Source: CF-46 sp963760735
GTDB taxonomy: Bacteria > Chloroflexota > Limnocylindria > Limnocylindrales > CSP1-4
NCBI GenBank assembly: GCA_963760735.1
Contig: CAVXEB010000007.1
Coordinates: 310,001 to 374,000 of the forward strand
Direction of reading: 5' to 3'
DNA: 64,000 nt
The position numbers and the translations under genes are program-made. The notes beneath the pieces were generated by a model, which saw only the letters and a list, made by a program, of their open reading frames with translations, was not told the DNA's origin and made no database searches. Below are positions 29,868 through 37,377 of this stretch, in pieces (the first letter of the stretch is position 1; every line of letters starts with the position of its first letter).

Positions 29868-30419
29868 ATGCGGACGAGGTTGGTCGAACGGGCCCGTGAC
29901 GGCGACGACGTCGCCTTCTCGGAGCTGGTCGACCTGGACGGCGACCTGTGCTTCGCGATCGCGTATCGGATCCTTCGCGATGTCGAGCGTGCCCAGGACG
30001 CGGTCCAGCAGGCATTCCTCCTCGCCTGGCGCGATCTTCCGCGGCTCCGGGATCCGGAGCGCTTCTCGCCGTGGCTCCATCGCCTCCTCGTGAATGCCTG
30101 TTACGAGGAGCACCGGCGCCACAAGCGATGGACCTCGCGGATCCGGGCGCTGCCGGTCGACGGACCGATCAGCCCCGACGACACCATCTCGGTCGACGAC
30201 CGGGACGCCCTGGATCGCGCGTTCCTGCGGCTGACGCCGCAGCATCGCGCGGTCTTCGTGCTGCACCACCACGCGGGGCTTGGGCTCGCCGAGATCGCCG
30301 ACATCGTCGGTGTCCCGGTGGGGACCGTGAAGTCCCGCCTCCACCACGCCACCCGATCCCTGCGCGCGGCCCTCGTCGCTGACAGCCAGGTCGAATCCAC
30401 GGAGGCACGACCGGCATGA
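29868..30419 (+). CDS. ECF-family RNA polymerase sigma factor (copy 1)
   Basis: A 183-residue sigma-70 family protein: region 2 with VERAQDAVQQAFLLAWRDLPRL and the basic FSPWLHRLLVNACYEEHRR, and region 4 with LTPQHRAVFVLHHHAGLGLAEIADIVG and VPVGTVKSRLHHA (recognition helix). It is the same length as, and paralogous to, the minus-strand sigma gene at 33950-34501; both share the linker ALPVDGP/VLPVDGP. The stop overlaps the ATG of the membrane protein downstream by four bases, the usual sigma/anti-sigma coupling. GGAG is upstream of the ATG. Confidence 0.92.
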   Translation: MRTRLVERARDGDDVAFSELVDLDGDLCFAIAYRILRDVERAQDAVQQAFLLAWRDLPRLRDPERFSPWLHRLLVNACYEEHRRHKRWTSRIRALPVDGPISPDDTISVDDRDALDRAFLRLTPQHRAVFVLHHHAGLGLAEIADIVGVPVGTVKSRLHHATRSLRAALVADSQVESTEARPA

Positions 30420-31213
30420 ACCAGCCACGTGATCTTGACCCGATCATCGCCACATGGCTGGACGGAGGCCCGATCGAGCTGCCGGCAGAAACCCGGCGGG
30501 CGATCGTGGTCGGTCTGCGAACCCAGCCGCGCACGCGGCAGGTGGCAATCCTGAGGGGATGGCCCATGCTTCCGCTGAATCGCCTTGTCGCCGCGGCTGC
30601 CATCGTGCTCGCCGTCGGCGGCCTCTCCGTCTTCGTCCTGTCCAATCGCGCCGCCGGCCCCGGCGGTGGCGTCGCGCCCCCGTCGCTGACGCCTTCCGCG
30701 TCGCCGGCTCCAAGCCATTCGCTTTCACCTGCCCCGACGGTCACCCCGTCGCCAACCCAGCCGCCCGTCTCGTTCACCTCGCCGCTCTACAGCTACACGG
30801 TCAGCTGGCCTCCCGGCGGCGGCTGGGATGTCACACCCGCAACGGTCCCGTGGCCCGAGGGAGCGGGGATCAGCGACGCGTACGCAGACTCGTTCCGCGG
30901 ACCCGCGGGGGCATACCAGGACTTCGACGACGTCTACGTCCTGGCGCAGCCCGTCCCCGAGGGGATGACGTCGGATGCCTGGATGCTTGGCTACGCGCAG
31001 CGGATGGCGGCATCCGCTCGAGACTGCAAGGGCCCGGTCGACGCCTGGACCAACGCCGTCGTCGGCTCGCTGGCGATCCGTCGCATCGACCTGGTGTGCC
31101 AGGAAATCCGCCTGTCTGACGTCGCGTTCGTGGTCGATGGAACGGCGTACGTGATCAGCGGCAACCAGGAGGTCATCGCGCTCTTCCTGGACACGTTCCA
31201 GCCGGGCGCGTAG
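30416..31213 (+). CDS. Putative anti-sigma membrane protein with an extracytoplasmic domain
   Basis: A 265-residue protein with a short cytoplasmic part (about 1-55) containing ATWLDGGPIELP, one transmembrane helix (LVAAAAIVLAVGGLSVFVL), a Ser/Pro/Thr linker and a C-terminal domain of about 150 residues with two cysteines (ARDCKGPVD, DLVCQEI). It lacks the zinc-binding HxxxCxxC of classical anti-sigma factors. The N-terminal SWL/TWL-x-x-GP motif also occurs in the product of the gene next to the second sigma factor, which supports an anti-sigma role by analogy. The outer domain family is unknown to me. Confidence 0.65.
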   Translation: MNQPRDLDPIIATWLDGGPIELPAETRRAIVVGLRTQPRTRQVAILRGWPMLPLNRLVAAAAIVLAVGGLSVFVLSNRAAGPGGGVAPPSLTPSASPAPSHSLSPAPTVTPSPTQPPVSFTSPLYSYTVSWPPGGGWDVTPATVPWPEGAGISDAYADSFRGPAGAYQDFDDVYVLAQPVPEGMTSDAWMLGYAQRMAASARDCKGPVDAWTNAVVGSLAIRRIDLVCQEIRLSDVAFVVDGTAYVISGNQEVIALFLDTFQPGA

Positions 31214-31219
31214 CCAGTC

Positions 31220-32443
31220 TCAGTCCGGGAACGCCTCCGGGCCTCGCTCCGCGAGCTCGGAGGCTTCCCGCGCGTGGTCGTCCGAGGGCAGCCAGCTGTA
31301 CGGGTAGTTCGGATCGTCGAGGTCCATCGCCGCCTTCGTGACGAAGAGCGGGTGGAACGTGTCGACCATGACGGCCAGCTCCTCGGTCGCGTCCTTGCCG
31401 ATCGACGCCTCGACCGTGCCCGGATGCGGGCCGTGCGGGATCCCCGCCGGGTGGACCGTGAACGAGGCGATCTCCACGCCGCGCCGGCTCATGAAGTTGC
31501 CGGCGACGTAGTAGATGACCTCGTCGCTGTTGATGTTGCTGTGGTTGTAGGGCGCCGGGATCGCGAGCGGGTGATAGTCGAACTTCCGGGGCACGAACGA
31601 GCAGACGACGAAGTTCCGGGCCTGGAACGTCTGGTGGACCGGCGGCGGCTGATGGACGCGACCGGTGATCGGCTGGAAGTCCGCGATGTCGAACCGGAAC
31701 GGCCAGAGGTAGCCGTCCCAGCCGACGACGTCGAACGGGTGGTGCCGGTAGTGGTAGGCCGTGATCCGGTCCGCCGACCGGACGTGGATGACGAACTCGC
31801 CCTCCTCGGCCGACGGCTCCGGCAGCTCCGGCGCGTGGAGGTCGCGCTGGCTGTACGGCGAGTGCTCGAGGAGCTGGCCGTAGTCGTTCCGGTAGCGCTT
31901 CGGTGGCTCGATCTCCGATGGCGCCTCGAGGTACAGGATCCGCTGCGGGCTGCCGTCGTCGGGGTCGAGCCGCCAGGTCGTCCCGATCGGCAGGACGAGG
32001 TAGTCGCCCGGGCCGTAGCGGAGATCGCCGAAGACCGTCCGGCAGATGCCGCTGCCCTCGTGGACGAACAGCATCTCGTCGGCGATCCCGTTCCGGTAGA
32101 ACTGGTTCTCCGGCATCGCCTCCGCCGGGCGGACGACCCCGAACACGACGTCGTGGTTGAAGTAGAGCGGGATCCGGCCGGTGACGACGTCGCCGCGCGG
32201 CTCGAGGCCGCCGGTCTTCGTCAATCGATGGCGATGGAGGTCGTCGTCTGCGGCTTCCAGGGTGATCCGCCGGACCGGCTCGATCCGATGGGTCCGGGTG
32301 GGCGGCGTGAGGTGGTAGAGCAGCGAGCTCCGGCCGGTGAAGCCCTCGACCCCGAACAGCTCCTCGGCGTACAGGCTGCCGTCCGGCGCGCGGTGCTGGG
32401 TGTGGCGCTGACGGGGGATGCTGCCGCGGGCGACGTAGTACAT
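31220..32443 (-). CDS. hmgA: Homogentisate 1,2-dioxygenase
   Basis: A 407-residue cupin-type dioxygenase that opens the homogentisate ring to maleylacetoacetate in tyrosine breakdown. Metal-site motifs match bacterial HmgA: APYNHSNINSDEVIYYVAGNF supplies His and Glu (quoted in part), and FTVHPAGIPHGPHPGTVEASIG the later His residues. The N-terminal MYYVARGSIPRQRHTQHRAPDG is the typical opening. It starts at ATG 32443 with GAGGAGG about 10 bases upstream. It stands alone between two sigma/anti-sigma modules; hppD and a fumarylacetoacetase-family gene are within 11 kb on the same strand. Confidence 0.93.
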   Translation of the reverse strand: MYYVARGSIPRQRHTQHRAPDGSLYAEELFGVEGFTGRSSLLYHLTPPTRTHRIEPVRRITLEAADDDLHRHRLTKTGGLEPRGDVVTGRIPLYFNHDVVFGVVRPAEAMPENQFYRNGIADEMLFVHEGSGICRTVFGDLRYGPGDYLVLPIGTTWRLDPDDGSPQRILYLEAPSEIEPPKRYRNDYGQLLEHSPYSQRDLHAPELPEPSAEEGEFVIHVRSADRITAYHYRHHPFDVVGWDGYLWPFRFDIADFQPITGRVHQPPPVHQTFQARNFVVCSFVPRKFDYHPLAIPAPYNHSNINSDEVIYYVAGNFMSRRGVEIASFTVHPAGIPHGPHPGTVEASIGKDATEELAVMVDTFHPLFVTKAAMDLDDPNYPYSWLPSDDHAREASELAERGPEAFPD

Positions 32444-32598
32444 GGGGGACGGGCCTCCTCGGGCTGAGGAACCCAGTCTATCGACGTCCCATGGCCTGGG
32501 AACGAACGGCTCCGGCTCGAGGAACCGGGCGGGATCCGCGAGCAACGAGCTGGGCGACGACGATGCGTCGAGCGCATCCTCGGGGCGGAGATCCACTC

Positions 32599-32631
32599 GA
32601 ACGGCCGGCCCCCGCAAGGAGCCGGCCGTTC
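32599..32631 (-). terminator. Hairpin downstream of the propeller-type anti-sigma gene
   Basis: GAACGGCCGGC and GCCGGCCGTTC form an 11-bp perfect stem with an 11-base loop, 27 bases after the stop of the minus-strand gene ending at 32658. No T-tract follows, so it may terminate weakly or stabilise the mRNA end. The remaining 32444-32657 region holds the hmgA promoter area. Confidence 0.5.
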
Positions 32632-32657
32632 CAGGACGTCGAGGCGTGAGCGTCCGG

Positions 32658-33953
32658 CTACGGCGCGTTGATCCAGTGACCGACGTAGCCGAACCCGACT
32701 TCCATCTCGCTGAGATCGTCACCCTGGATGTTCACCGGCCGCAGGTCGGTACCGTCCGGGTTCATCATCCAGAAGTAGTTGTTGAAGAAGAACACGTGCT
32801 CGCCATCGGGCGTGTAGTCGGCTGCGATCACGCCGCCGCTGCCGGTCACGCGCTGCAGGTCCGATCCGTCCGGGGCGATCGTGTAGATGTCGGCCGTCCG
32901 GGCCGGATCGCCGAGGGGCACGGGGGCCATCGACAGCGGGCCGTCGAGGAACAGGATCCGCGAGCCGTCCGGCGACCAATGGGGATTGCCCGGGTAGGTC
33001 ACGCCGGCAATGGAGATCCGGCTGGTCTTGTCGGTCGCGATATCCGTGACGTAGATGGCCCCCGACTCCGGGACCCCCTCGGACCGCCAATGAATCCGGC
33101 CGAACGCGATCCTGGACCCGTCCGGTGACCAGGACGGCCGCTCCGGGACATCGTTGTCGTTCGGTCCCTGGGTAGAGGTGAGGACGATCTGTCGCCCGCT
33201 CACGAGATCCTTGATCATCAGGAAGGCCCGCGTCTCCTGGACCCGCACGAAGACGACCTTCGTCCCGGTCGGGTCGAACGCGGGATCCAGGTCTCCGCAT
33301 GGGGCGACCGGGCACGTCGTCGCGACCTTCTTCAGCGAGGTGCCGTCGAGATTGGCGGTCCACAGGGACTCGCCGTTCTGGTCGGCGTCCTGGAAGACGA
33401 TCTTCGTCTGATCCGGGGAGATGGCGCCGGAGGTCTTGCCCGCGGCCGGTTGGCCCTTCAGGAACTCGACCGCCGTCGCGCCGGTCATCGTCTTCGGGTC
33501 CATCCAGTAGAAGCGCCTGCGGTCGATGTGATAGTCGCCATTGGCGGGCTCGGAGCCGTCCGGCGCATTGCCGGCGTGCTCCATGAGGATGCGTCCAGGG
33601 ACCGCCGAGTAGTCGACCGGCTTCGCGCTCGGCTGGGCCGAAGGCGAGGCGATCGCCGCGACGGACGCGATGGGCGTGCTCGCGCTCGGGGACGGCCCAC
33701 CGACGCTCTGGTTGCCGCCGGGCCTGAGGATGAGCGCTCCGCCGACGGCAAGGATCGCGATCGCGATCGCCGCCGCAGCGAGGCGGGCAGTGGTGGACAT
33801 GGACCGAACCCTCCACGGGACACGGATGTCCCGCTCCTGGTGTGTCGTCTGGATGAGCAGGAGGGCGGTGTCGACGGCCCGGACGGGAGCGCTGGTTGGC
33901 CCCGACTCGAGCCACGACCGGGCGGCACGTTCGAACGAGCGATCGTCGGTCAT
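32658..33953 (-). CDS. Putative anti-sigma membrane protein with beta-propeller sensor domain
   Basis: A 431-residue protein: cytoplasmic residues 1 to about 55 with AARSWLESGPTSAP, one transmembrane helix (LAAAAIAIAILAVGGALIL), a Ser/Pro linker, then TolB/WD40-like PD40 repeats such as AISPDQTKIVFQDAD, PSWSPDGSRIAFG, PHWSPDGSRILFLD and DYTPDGEHVFFF. It follows the second ECF sigma gene with a four-base overlap, so it is likely its anti-sigma partner with an extracytoplasmic propeller sensor. The SWL-x-x-GP motif near the N-terminus matches the first module's partner (TWL-x-x-GP). No zinc anti-sigma motif. Confidence 0.75.
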   Translation of the reverse strand: MTDDRSFERAARSWLESGPTSAPVRAVDTALLLIQTTHQERDIRVPWRVRSMSTTARLAAAAIAIAILAVGGALILRPGGNQSVGGPSPSASTPIASVAAIASPSAQPSAKPVDYSAVPGRILMEHAGNAPDGSEPANGDYHIDRRRFYWMDPKTMTGATAVEFLKGQPAAGKTSGAISPDQTKIVFQDADQNGESLWTANLDGTSLKKVATTCPVAPCGDLDPAFDPTGTKVVFVRVQETRAFLMIKDLVSGRQIVLTSTQGPNDNDVPERPSWSPDGSRIAFGRIHWRSEGVPESGAIYVTDIATDKTSRISIAGVTYPGNPHWSPDGSRILFLDGPLSMAPVPLGDPARTADIYTIAPDGSDLQRVTGSGGVIAADYTPDGEHVFFFNNYFWMMNPDGTDLRPVNIQGDDLSEMEVGFGYVGHWINAP

Positions 33954-34501
33954 GCCAGCCGCCCTTCCCGGAGCACGGGCTGCGCGTCGTCGACCACGGC
34001 GGCACGCAGGCCCTGGGTTGCGTAGTGGAGGCGCGATCGGGCCGTCCCCGCCGGGATCTCCAGCATCTCGGCGATCTCGACCAGGGGCAGCCCGAGGTAG
34101 TGGTGCAGGACGAATACCGCCCGCTGCTCGATCGGGATTCGCCGGAACGCGCGTTCCAGCTCGTCGCGGTCGACGACAGCCGAGGCGTCGTCGGGGGTCT
34201 CCGGTCCGTCGACCGGCAGCACCCGGACGTTCGCGGTCCAACGGCGGGACCGTTGTGCCTCGTCGTAGCAGGCGTGGACGAGGATCCGGTGGATCCAGGC
34301 CTCGAAGCGATCGGCGTCCCGCAGGTGCGGCAGCCGGCGCCAGGCCAGGACGAGGGCGTTCTGCAGCGCGTCCTCGGCGAGCCCCGTATCGCGGAGGATC
34401 CGGAAGCCGACCGCGAACAGCGAGTCGCTGACCTGGTGCACCAGGACGGCGAACGCCTCGCGATCACCCTGCCGGGCTCGCTCCACGAGGTCTCGATTCA
34501 C
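33950..34501 (-). CDS. ECF-family RNA polymerase sigma factor (copy 2)
   Basis: A 183-residue paralogue of the sigma factor at 29868: region 2 with LAEDALQNALVLAWRRLPHL and FEAWIHRILVHACYDEAQR, region 4 with IPIEQRAVFVLHHYLGLPLVEIAEM and IPAGTARSRLHYATQG (in part). GTG 34501 is chosen because GAGAGG lies five bases upstream and it makes the two sigma factors equal in length. The gene overlaps the propeller-protein gene by four bases. A TGAACG-17-CGTC candidate promoter lies at 34551-34577. Confidence 0.92.
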   Translation of the reverse strand: MNRDLVERARQGDREAFAVLVHQVSDSLFAVGFRILRDTGLAEDALQNALVLAWRRLPHLRDADRFEAWIHRILVHACYDEAQRSRRWTANVRVLPVDGPETPDDASAVVDRDELERAFRRIPIEQRAVFVLHHYLGLPLVEIAEMLEIPAGTARSRLHYATQGLRAAVVDDAQPVLREGRLA

Positions 34502-34550
34502 GTCGACCTCTCGATGCGTCGCGGCCCGAGCGGCCGCGATCACCCATCTT

Positions 34551-34577
34551 GACGGTGGGCCGCAGGGCAAACGTTCA
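34551..34577 (-). promoter_or_regulatory. Candidate ECF-type promoter of the sigma factor gene at 34501
   Basis: On the minus strand TGAACG (34577-34572), a 17-base spacer and CGTC (34554-34551) precede the GTG start by 49 bases. The layout matches that of the paralogous sigma gene at 29868. Inferred autoregulation. Confidence 0.45.
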
Positions 34578-34602
34578 GAGTGACCTCAGCCCTGCGGCCG
34601 AG

Positions 34603-35125
34603 TCAGCGACCGACGACCGGCCTCCGACGCTCCAGGATCACGACGTCGCGCCATGTCCCGGCGGCGTCGCGGCCCATCGCCTCGTGGACGCCGACTCGAC
34701 GGAAGCCCGCTCGCTCGTGGAGCGCCAGGCTCGCGACGTTCTCGGCCTGGACGCCGGCCATCAGCGTCCAGATGCCGGCCGCCTCGGCGGCCGGGAGCAG
34801 CGCCTCCAGGAGCGCCAGCCCGACGCCCCGGCCGCGAGCGGACGCGGCGACGTAGACGCTCTCCCACGCGACGCCGGCGTAGACCTGCCGTGACGAATAC
34901 CGGGCAACCGCGGTCCAGCCCGACGACCAGGCCGTCGAGACGTGCGACGAGCCGGCACTCGGATCGATGGCTGGCGTGCCACGCACGCCAGGCGGGAACC
35001 ACCGTCTCGAACGTCGCGACACCCGTCGCGATCCCCTCGCCGTAGATCGCAAGCACCCGCTGTGCGTCAGTCTCCGTCATCGGCGCGATCTCGAGTCGGT
35101 CGATCCGTTCCGCCCTCGCGGTCAT
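34603..35125 (-). pseudogene. GNAT N-acetyltransferase (phosphinothricin-acetyltransferase type), frameshifted
   Basis: The product is split between two frames. From ATG 35125 the frame reads a normal GNAT start, ending RLVARLDGLVVG; the continuation WTAVARYSSRQVYAGVAW and the acetyl-CoA loop VAASARGRGVGLALLEALL lie in another frame that stops at 34603. Removing one base (plus-strand G 34918, minus-strand C in GTCGTCGGGCTGGACC) joins them into about 173 residues, the normal length for this family. Either the gene is a recent pseudogene or this is a sequencing or assembly error. It is third after the FAH-type and D-threonine-aldolase-type genes. Confidence 0.85.
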
Positions 35126-36228
35126 CAGCCGCTCCGGCCGCGGGCGTCGACCGGCCACTCGGTCGCGGCGCCGTCGGCGGCGAGCGCGACCACGGCGTCG
35201 ACGAGATCGATCACCGGGCAGACATGGTTCGGGATGACCGCGACGACCTCGCCGAGGGCCGGTCGGTCCGCGCCGGCCGGGACCGCGACGATGCCGTGGT
35301 AGTCGTTGACGCGCTCGATGACCACGTCCGGATAGCCCGCGATCGCCCCGTGGCCGGTGAGCCACGGGGCTCGGTCCTTCGTCAGCGCCTTCGCACCCGC
35401 GTCGATCACCACGCGATCGTCGAAGACCGAGACGACCGTCGCGGCAACCGCCACGGCGCAGCCATCGGCCGGGATCGCGCCGAGCACCCACTGCTGACGA
35501 TCGCCGTAGACGTACGTGCCTGCGCGGATCTCGGTGACGGCACCCGTCGCCGCGGTCAGCATCGTCGGCGTCGCGCCCGCGCTGATCGTGGTCACGTCGA
35601 TCCCTGCCGCCCGAAGCGCGTCCGCCGCCACGGTGAGCGTTCGAACCTCATCATCCCCGGCGGCGGCCGCGGCGCCCGGGGCGTATCCGTGGCCGCCGTG
35701 GCTGAAGACGCCGTCGACGACGAGCCCGGCCGAGCGAGCGGCGAGGGCGACCTGGACCGCGGCGTCCGGTCCGTCCACCCCGGTCCGATGGTTGCCGGGG
35801 TCGACCTCCACGAGAACGGTCAACGGACTGCCCGTGCCCGCGACCGCGGCGGCGAGGCATCGGGCGCCGGCGACCGAATCGATCCCACACCGGAAGCCCG
35901 GAACGGTCCCGTGCAGCGCCGCGAGCCGTCGACCCTTCGCGCCGCCGGCCCAGACCGGGTAGGCGAGGAACAGGTCCCCGATCCCCGCCGCCGCGAACAC
36001 CTCGGCCTCGCCGGTGGTCCCGACGGTGATCCCGCGCGCTCCCGCCTCGAGCTGGAGCCGCGCGACCGCGACGCTCTTGTGGGTCTTGGCGTGCGGCCGG
36101 AGCGCGATCCCGCGACGGTCCATCTCGTCCTGGAGCCGCCGGATGTTCGCGTCGATGCGGGCAAGATCGACGACGACGCGCGGCGTATCGAGGCCGGGCG
36201 GCAGCGCGGGAAACGTCAGGTCGGTCAT
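35125..36228 (-). CDS. D-threonine aldolase / D-serine dehydratase-like PLP enzyme
   Basis: A 367-residue fold-type III PLP enzyme (alanine-racemase-type barrel). The PLP lysine lies in RPHAKTHKS (K48), the phosphate loop region in TTISAGATPTML, and the metal-binding His and Cys of the DSD/D-TA family in VIPNHVCPVIDLVD. Members either cleave D-threonine to glycine and acetaldehyde or dehydrate D-serine. ATG 36228 overlaps the FAH-gene stop by four bases, so they are co-translated, and its own stop overlaps the start of the damaged acetyltransferase by one base. Confidence 0.9.
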   Translation of the reverse strand: MTDLTFPALPPGLDTPRVVVDLARIDANIRRLQDEMDRRGIALRPHAKTHKSVAVARLQLEAGARGITVGTTGEAEVFAAAGIGDLFLAYPVWAGGAKGRRLAALHGTVPGFRCGIDSVAGARCLAAAVAGTGSPLTVLVEVDPGNHRTGVDGPDAAVQVALAARSAGLVVDGVFSHGGHGYAPGAAAAAGDDEVRTLTVAADALRAAGIDVTTISAGATPTMLTAATGAVTEIRAGTYVYGDRQQWVLGAIPADGCAVAVAATVVSVFDDRVVIDAGAKALTKDRAPWLTGHGAIAGYPDVVIERVNDYHGIVAVPAGADRPALGEVVAVIPNHVCPVIDLVDAVVALAADGAATEWPVDARGRSG

Positions 36229-37235
36229 CGGTGCGCAGGGCGAGCGACGATCGGCGTTCGCAGCGACCCGAGCCGCTCGACCGCGAGCACGACCTCGTCG
36301 CCGGGCTCGAGGTACCGGCCGAGGGTCGCATCGCGGACCTCGAGGAGGCAGCCGGTCCCGACCGTTCCCGACCCGAGCAGGTCGCCGGGGCGCAGGCGCG
36401 CGTCCGCGCTCGCGCGCGCGACCATCTCCCCGAACGAGAACTGCGCATCCGACCAGCGACCGCGAGACGCCTCGGACCCGTTCACGGTCGCGGTCATCGC
36501 GAGGTCCGGGCCCGTCGTCGACCCCGCGCGCGCCCCGGCGAGCTCGTCCGGCGTGACCAGCCACGGCCCGATCGTCGAGGCGAAGTCCTTGCCCTTGGCC
36601 GGACCGAGCCGGACCACCGTCTCCTCGCGCTGGAGGTCGCGGGCCGACCAGTCGTTGAGGATCATGTAGCCGCCGATCGCCTCCTCGCCGCGTTCCGCGG
36701 ATAGGTCCACCGCCGGCGTGTCGACGAGCGCCGCGACCTCCAGCTCGTAGTCGAGCTCGACGGACCCGGCCGGCGCCCAGACCGGGTCGTCCGGGCCGCG
36801 GATCTCGGACACGTTGCTGAAGTAGAAGATCGGGAGCCGGTACCAGGTCTCCGGCACCTCGCCGCCGCGTCGCTCCCACATCGTCCGGACGTGACCCTCG
36901 AAGGCGTAGAAGTCGCGGAGGCTGGGTGGCCGCAGGATCGGCGGGCCGAAGACCAGGTCCGCCGGGTCGAGGACCGCGTCGTCGTCCTCCCGTGGAGCGA
37001 ACCCTTCGACCAGCTCCCCGAGCGACTCGACGCGGAGCGCGCGGCCGAGGTGGTCGTCGAGCGTCGTGATCGCCTGGCGATGGAGCACCCGATCGTGAGC
37101 GAGGTTCCGATCGGCGGCGATCGCCCGCCGCCGGGCGACCTCGAGATCGATCCAGGACGCGTCGTCGAGGGCGGCGGCGAGCCGCCACGGAGCGCCGGCC
37201 GGAGCGTGCCGCTCGCGGACGTGGGCGACCTTCAC
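36225..37235 (-). CDS. Fumarylacetoacetate hydrolase family protein
   Basis: A 336-residue FAH-fold protein. Family motifs are SLRDFYAFEGHVRTMWERRGG, LPIFYFSNVSEI, ELDYELEVAALVD (metal-ligand Glu pair), GGYMILNDWSARDLQ and GPAKGKDFASTIGPWLVT (partly quoted); the Glu-x-Glu and Asp in NDWSARD are metal ligands. Closest in style to the fumarylacetoacetase that accompanies homogentisate dioxygenase in Bacillus, Deinococcus and actinobacteria, so it plausibly performs the last step of tyrosine breakdown. It starts at GTG 37235; TACACT at 37268-37273 is a -10 candidate. Heads an operon with the PLP enzyme and the acetyltransferase. Confidence 0.85.
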   Translation of the reverse strand: MKVAHVRERHAPAGAPWRLAAALDDASWIDLEVARRRAIAADRNLAHDRVLHRQAITTLDDHLGRALRVESLGELVEGFAPREDDDAVLDPADLVFGPPILRPPSLRDFYAFEGHVRTMWERRGGEVPETWYRLPIFYFSNVSEIRGPDDPVWAPAGSVELDYELEVAALVDTPAVDLSAERGEEAIGGYMILNDWSARDLQREETVVRLGPAKGKDFASTIGPWLVTPDELAGARAGSTTGPDLAMTATVNGSEASRGRWSDAQFSFGEMVARASADARLRPGDLLGSGTVGTGCLLEVRDATLGRYLEPGDEVVLAVERLGSLRTPIVARPAHR

Positions 37236-37377
37236 GAACGGACCAGGGCGGGCGGGATCACGGCCCGAGTGTAGGCCGACATGCCCGCCCGGTTCGTCCG
37301 CGGCGACGGCCACTCCAGGGGTCCTGCGCCGATCGGGGGATGACAGAACCGGTGTGTCGGTGCCAGCCTGTGCCGTC

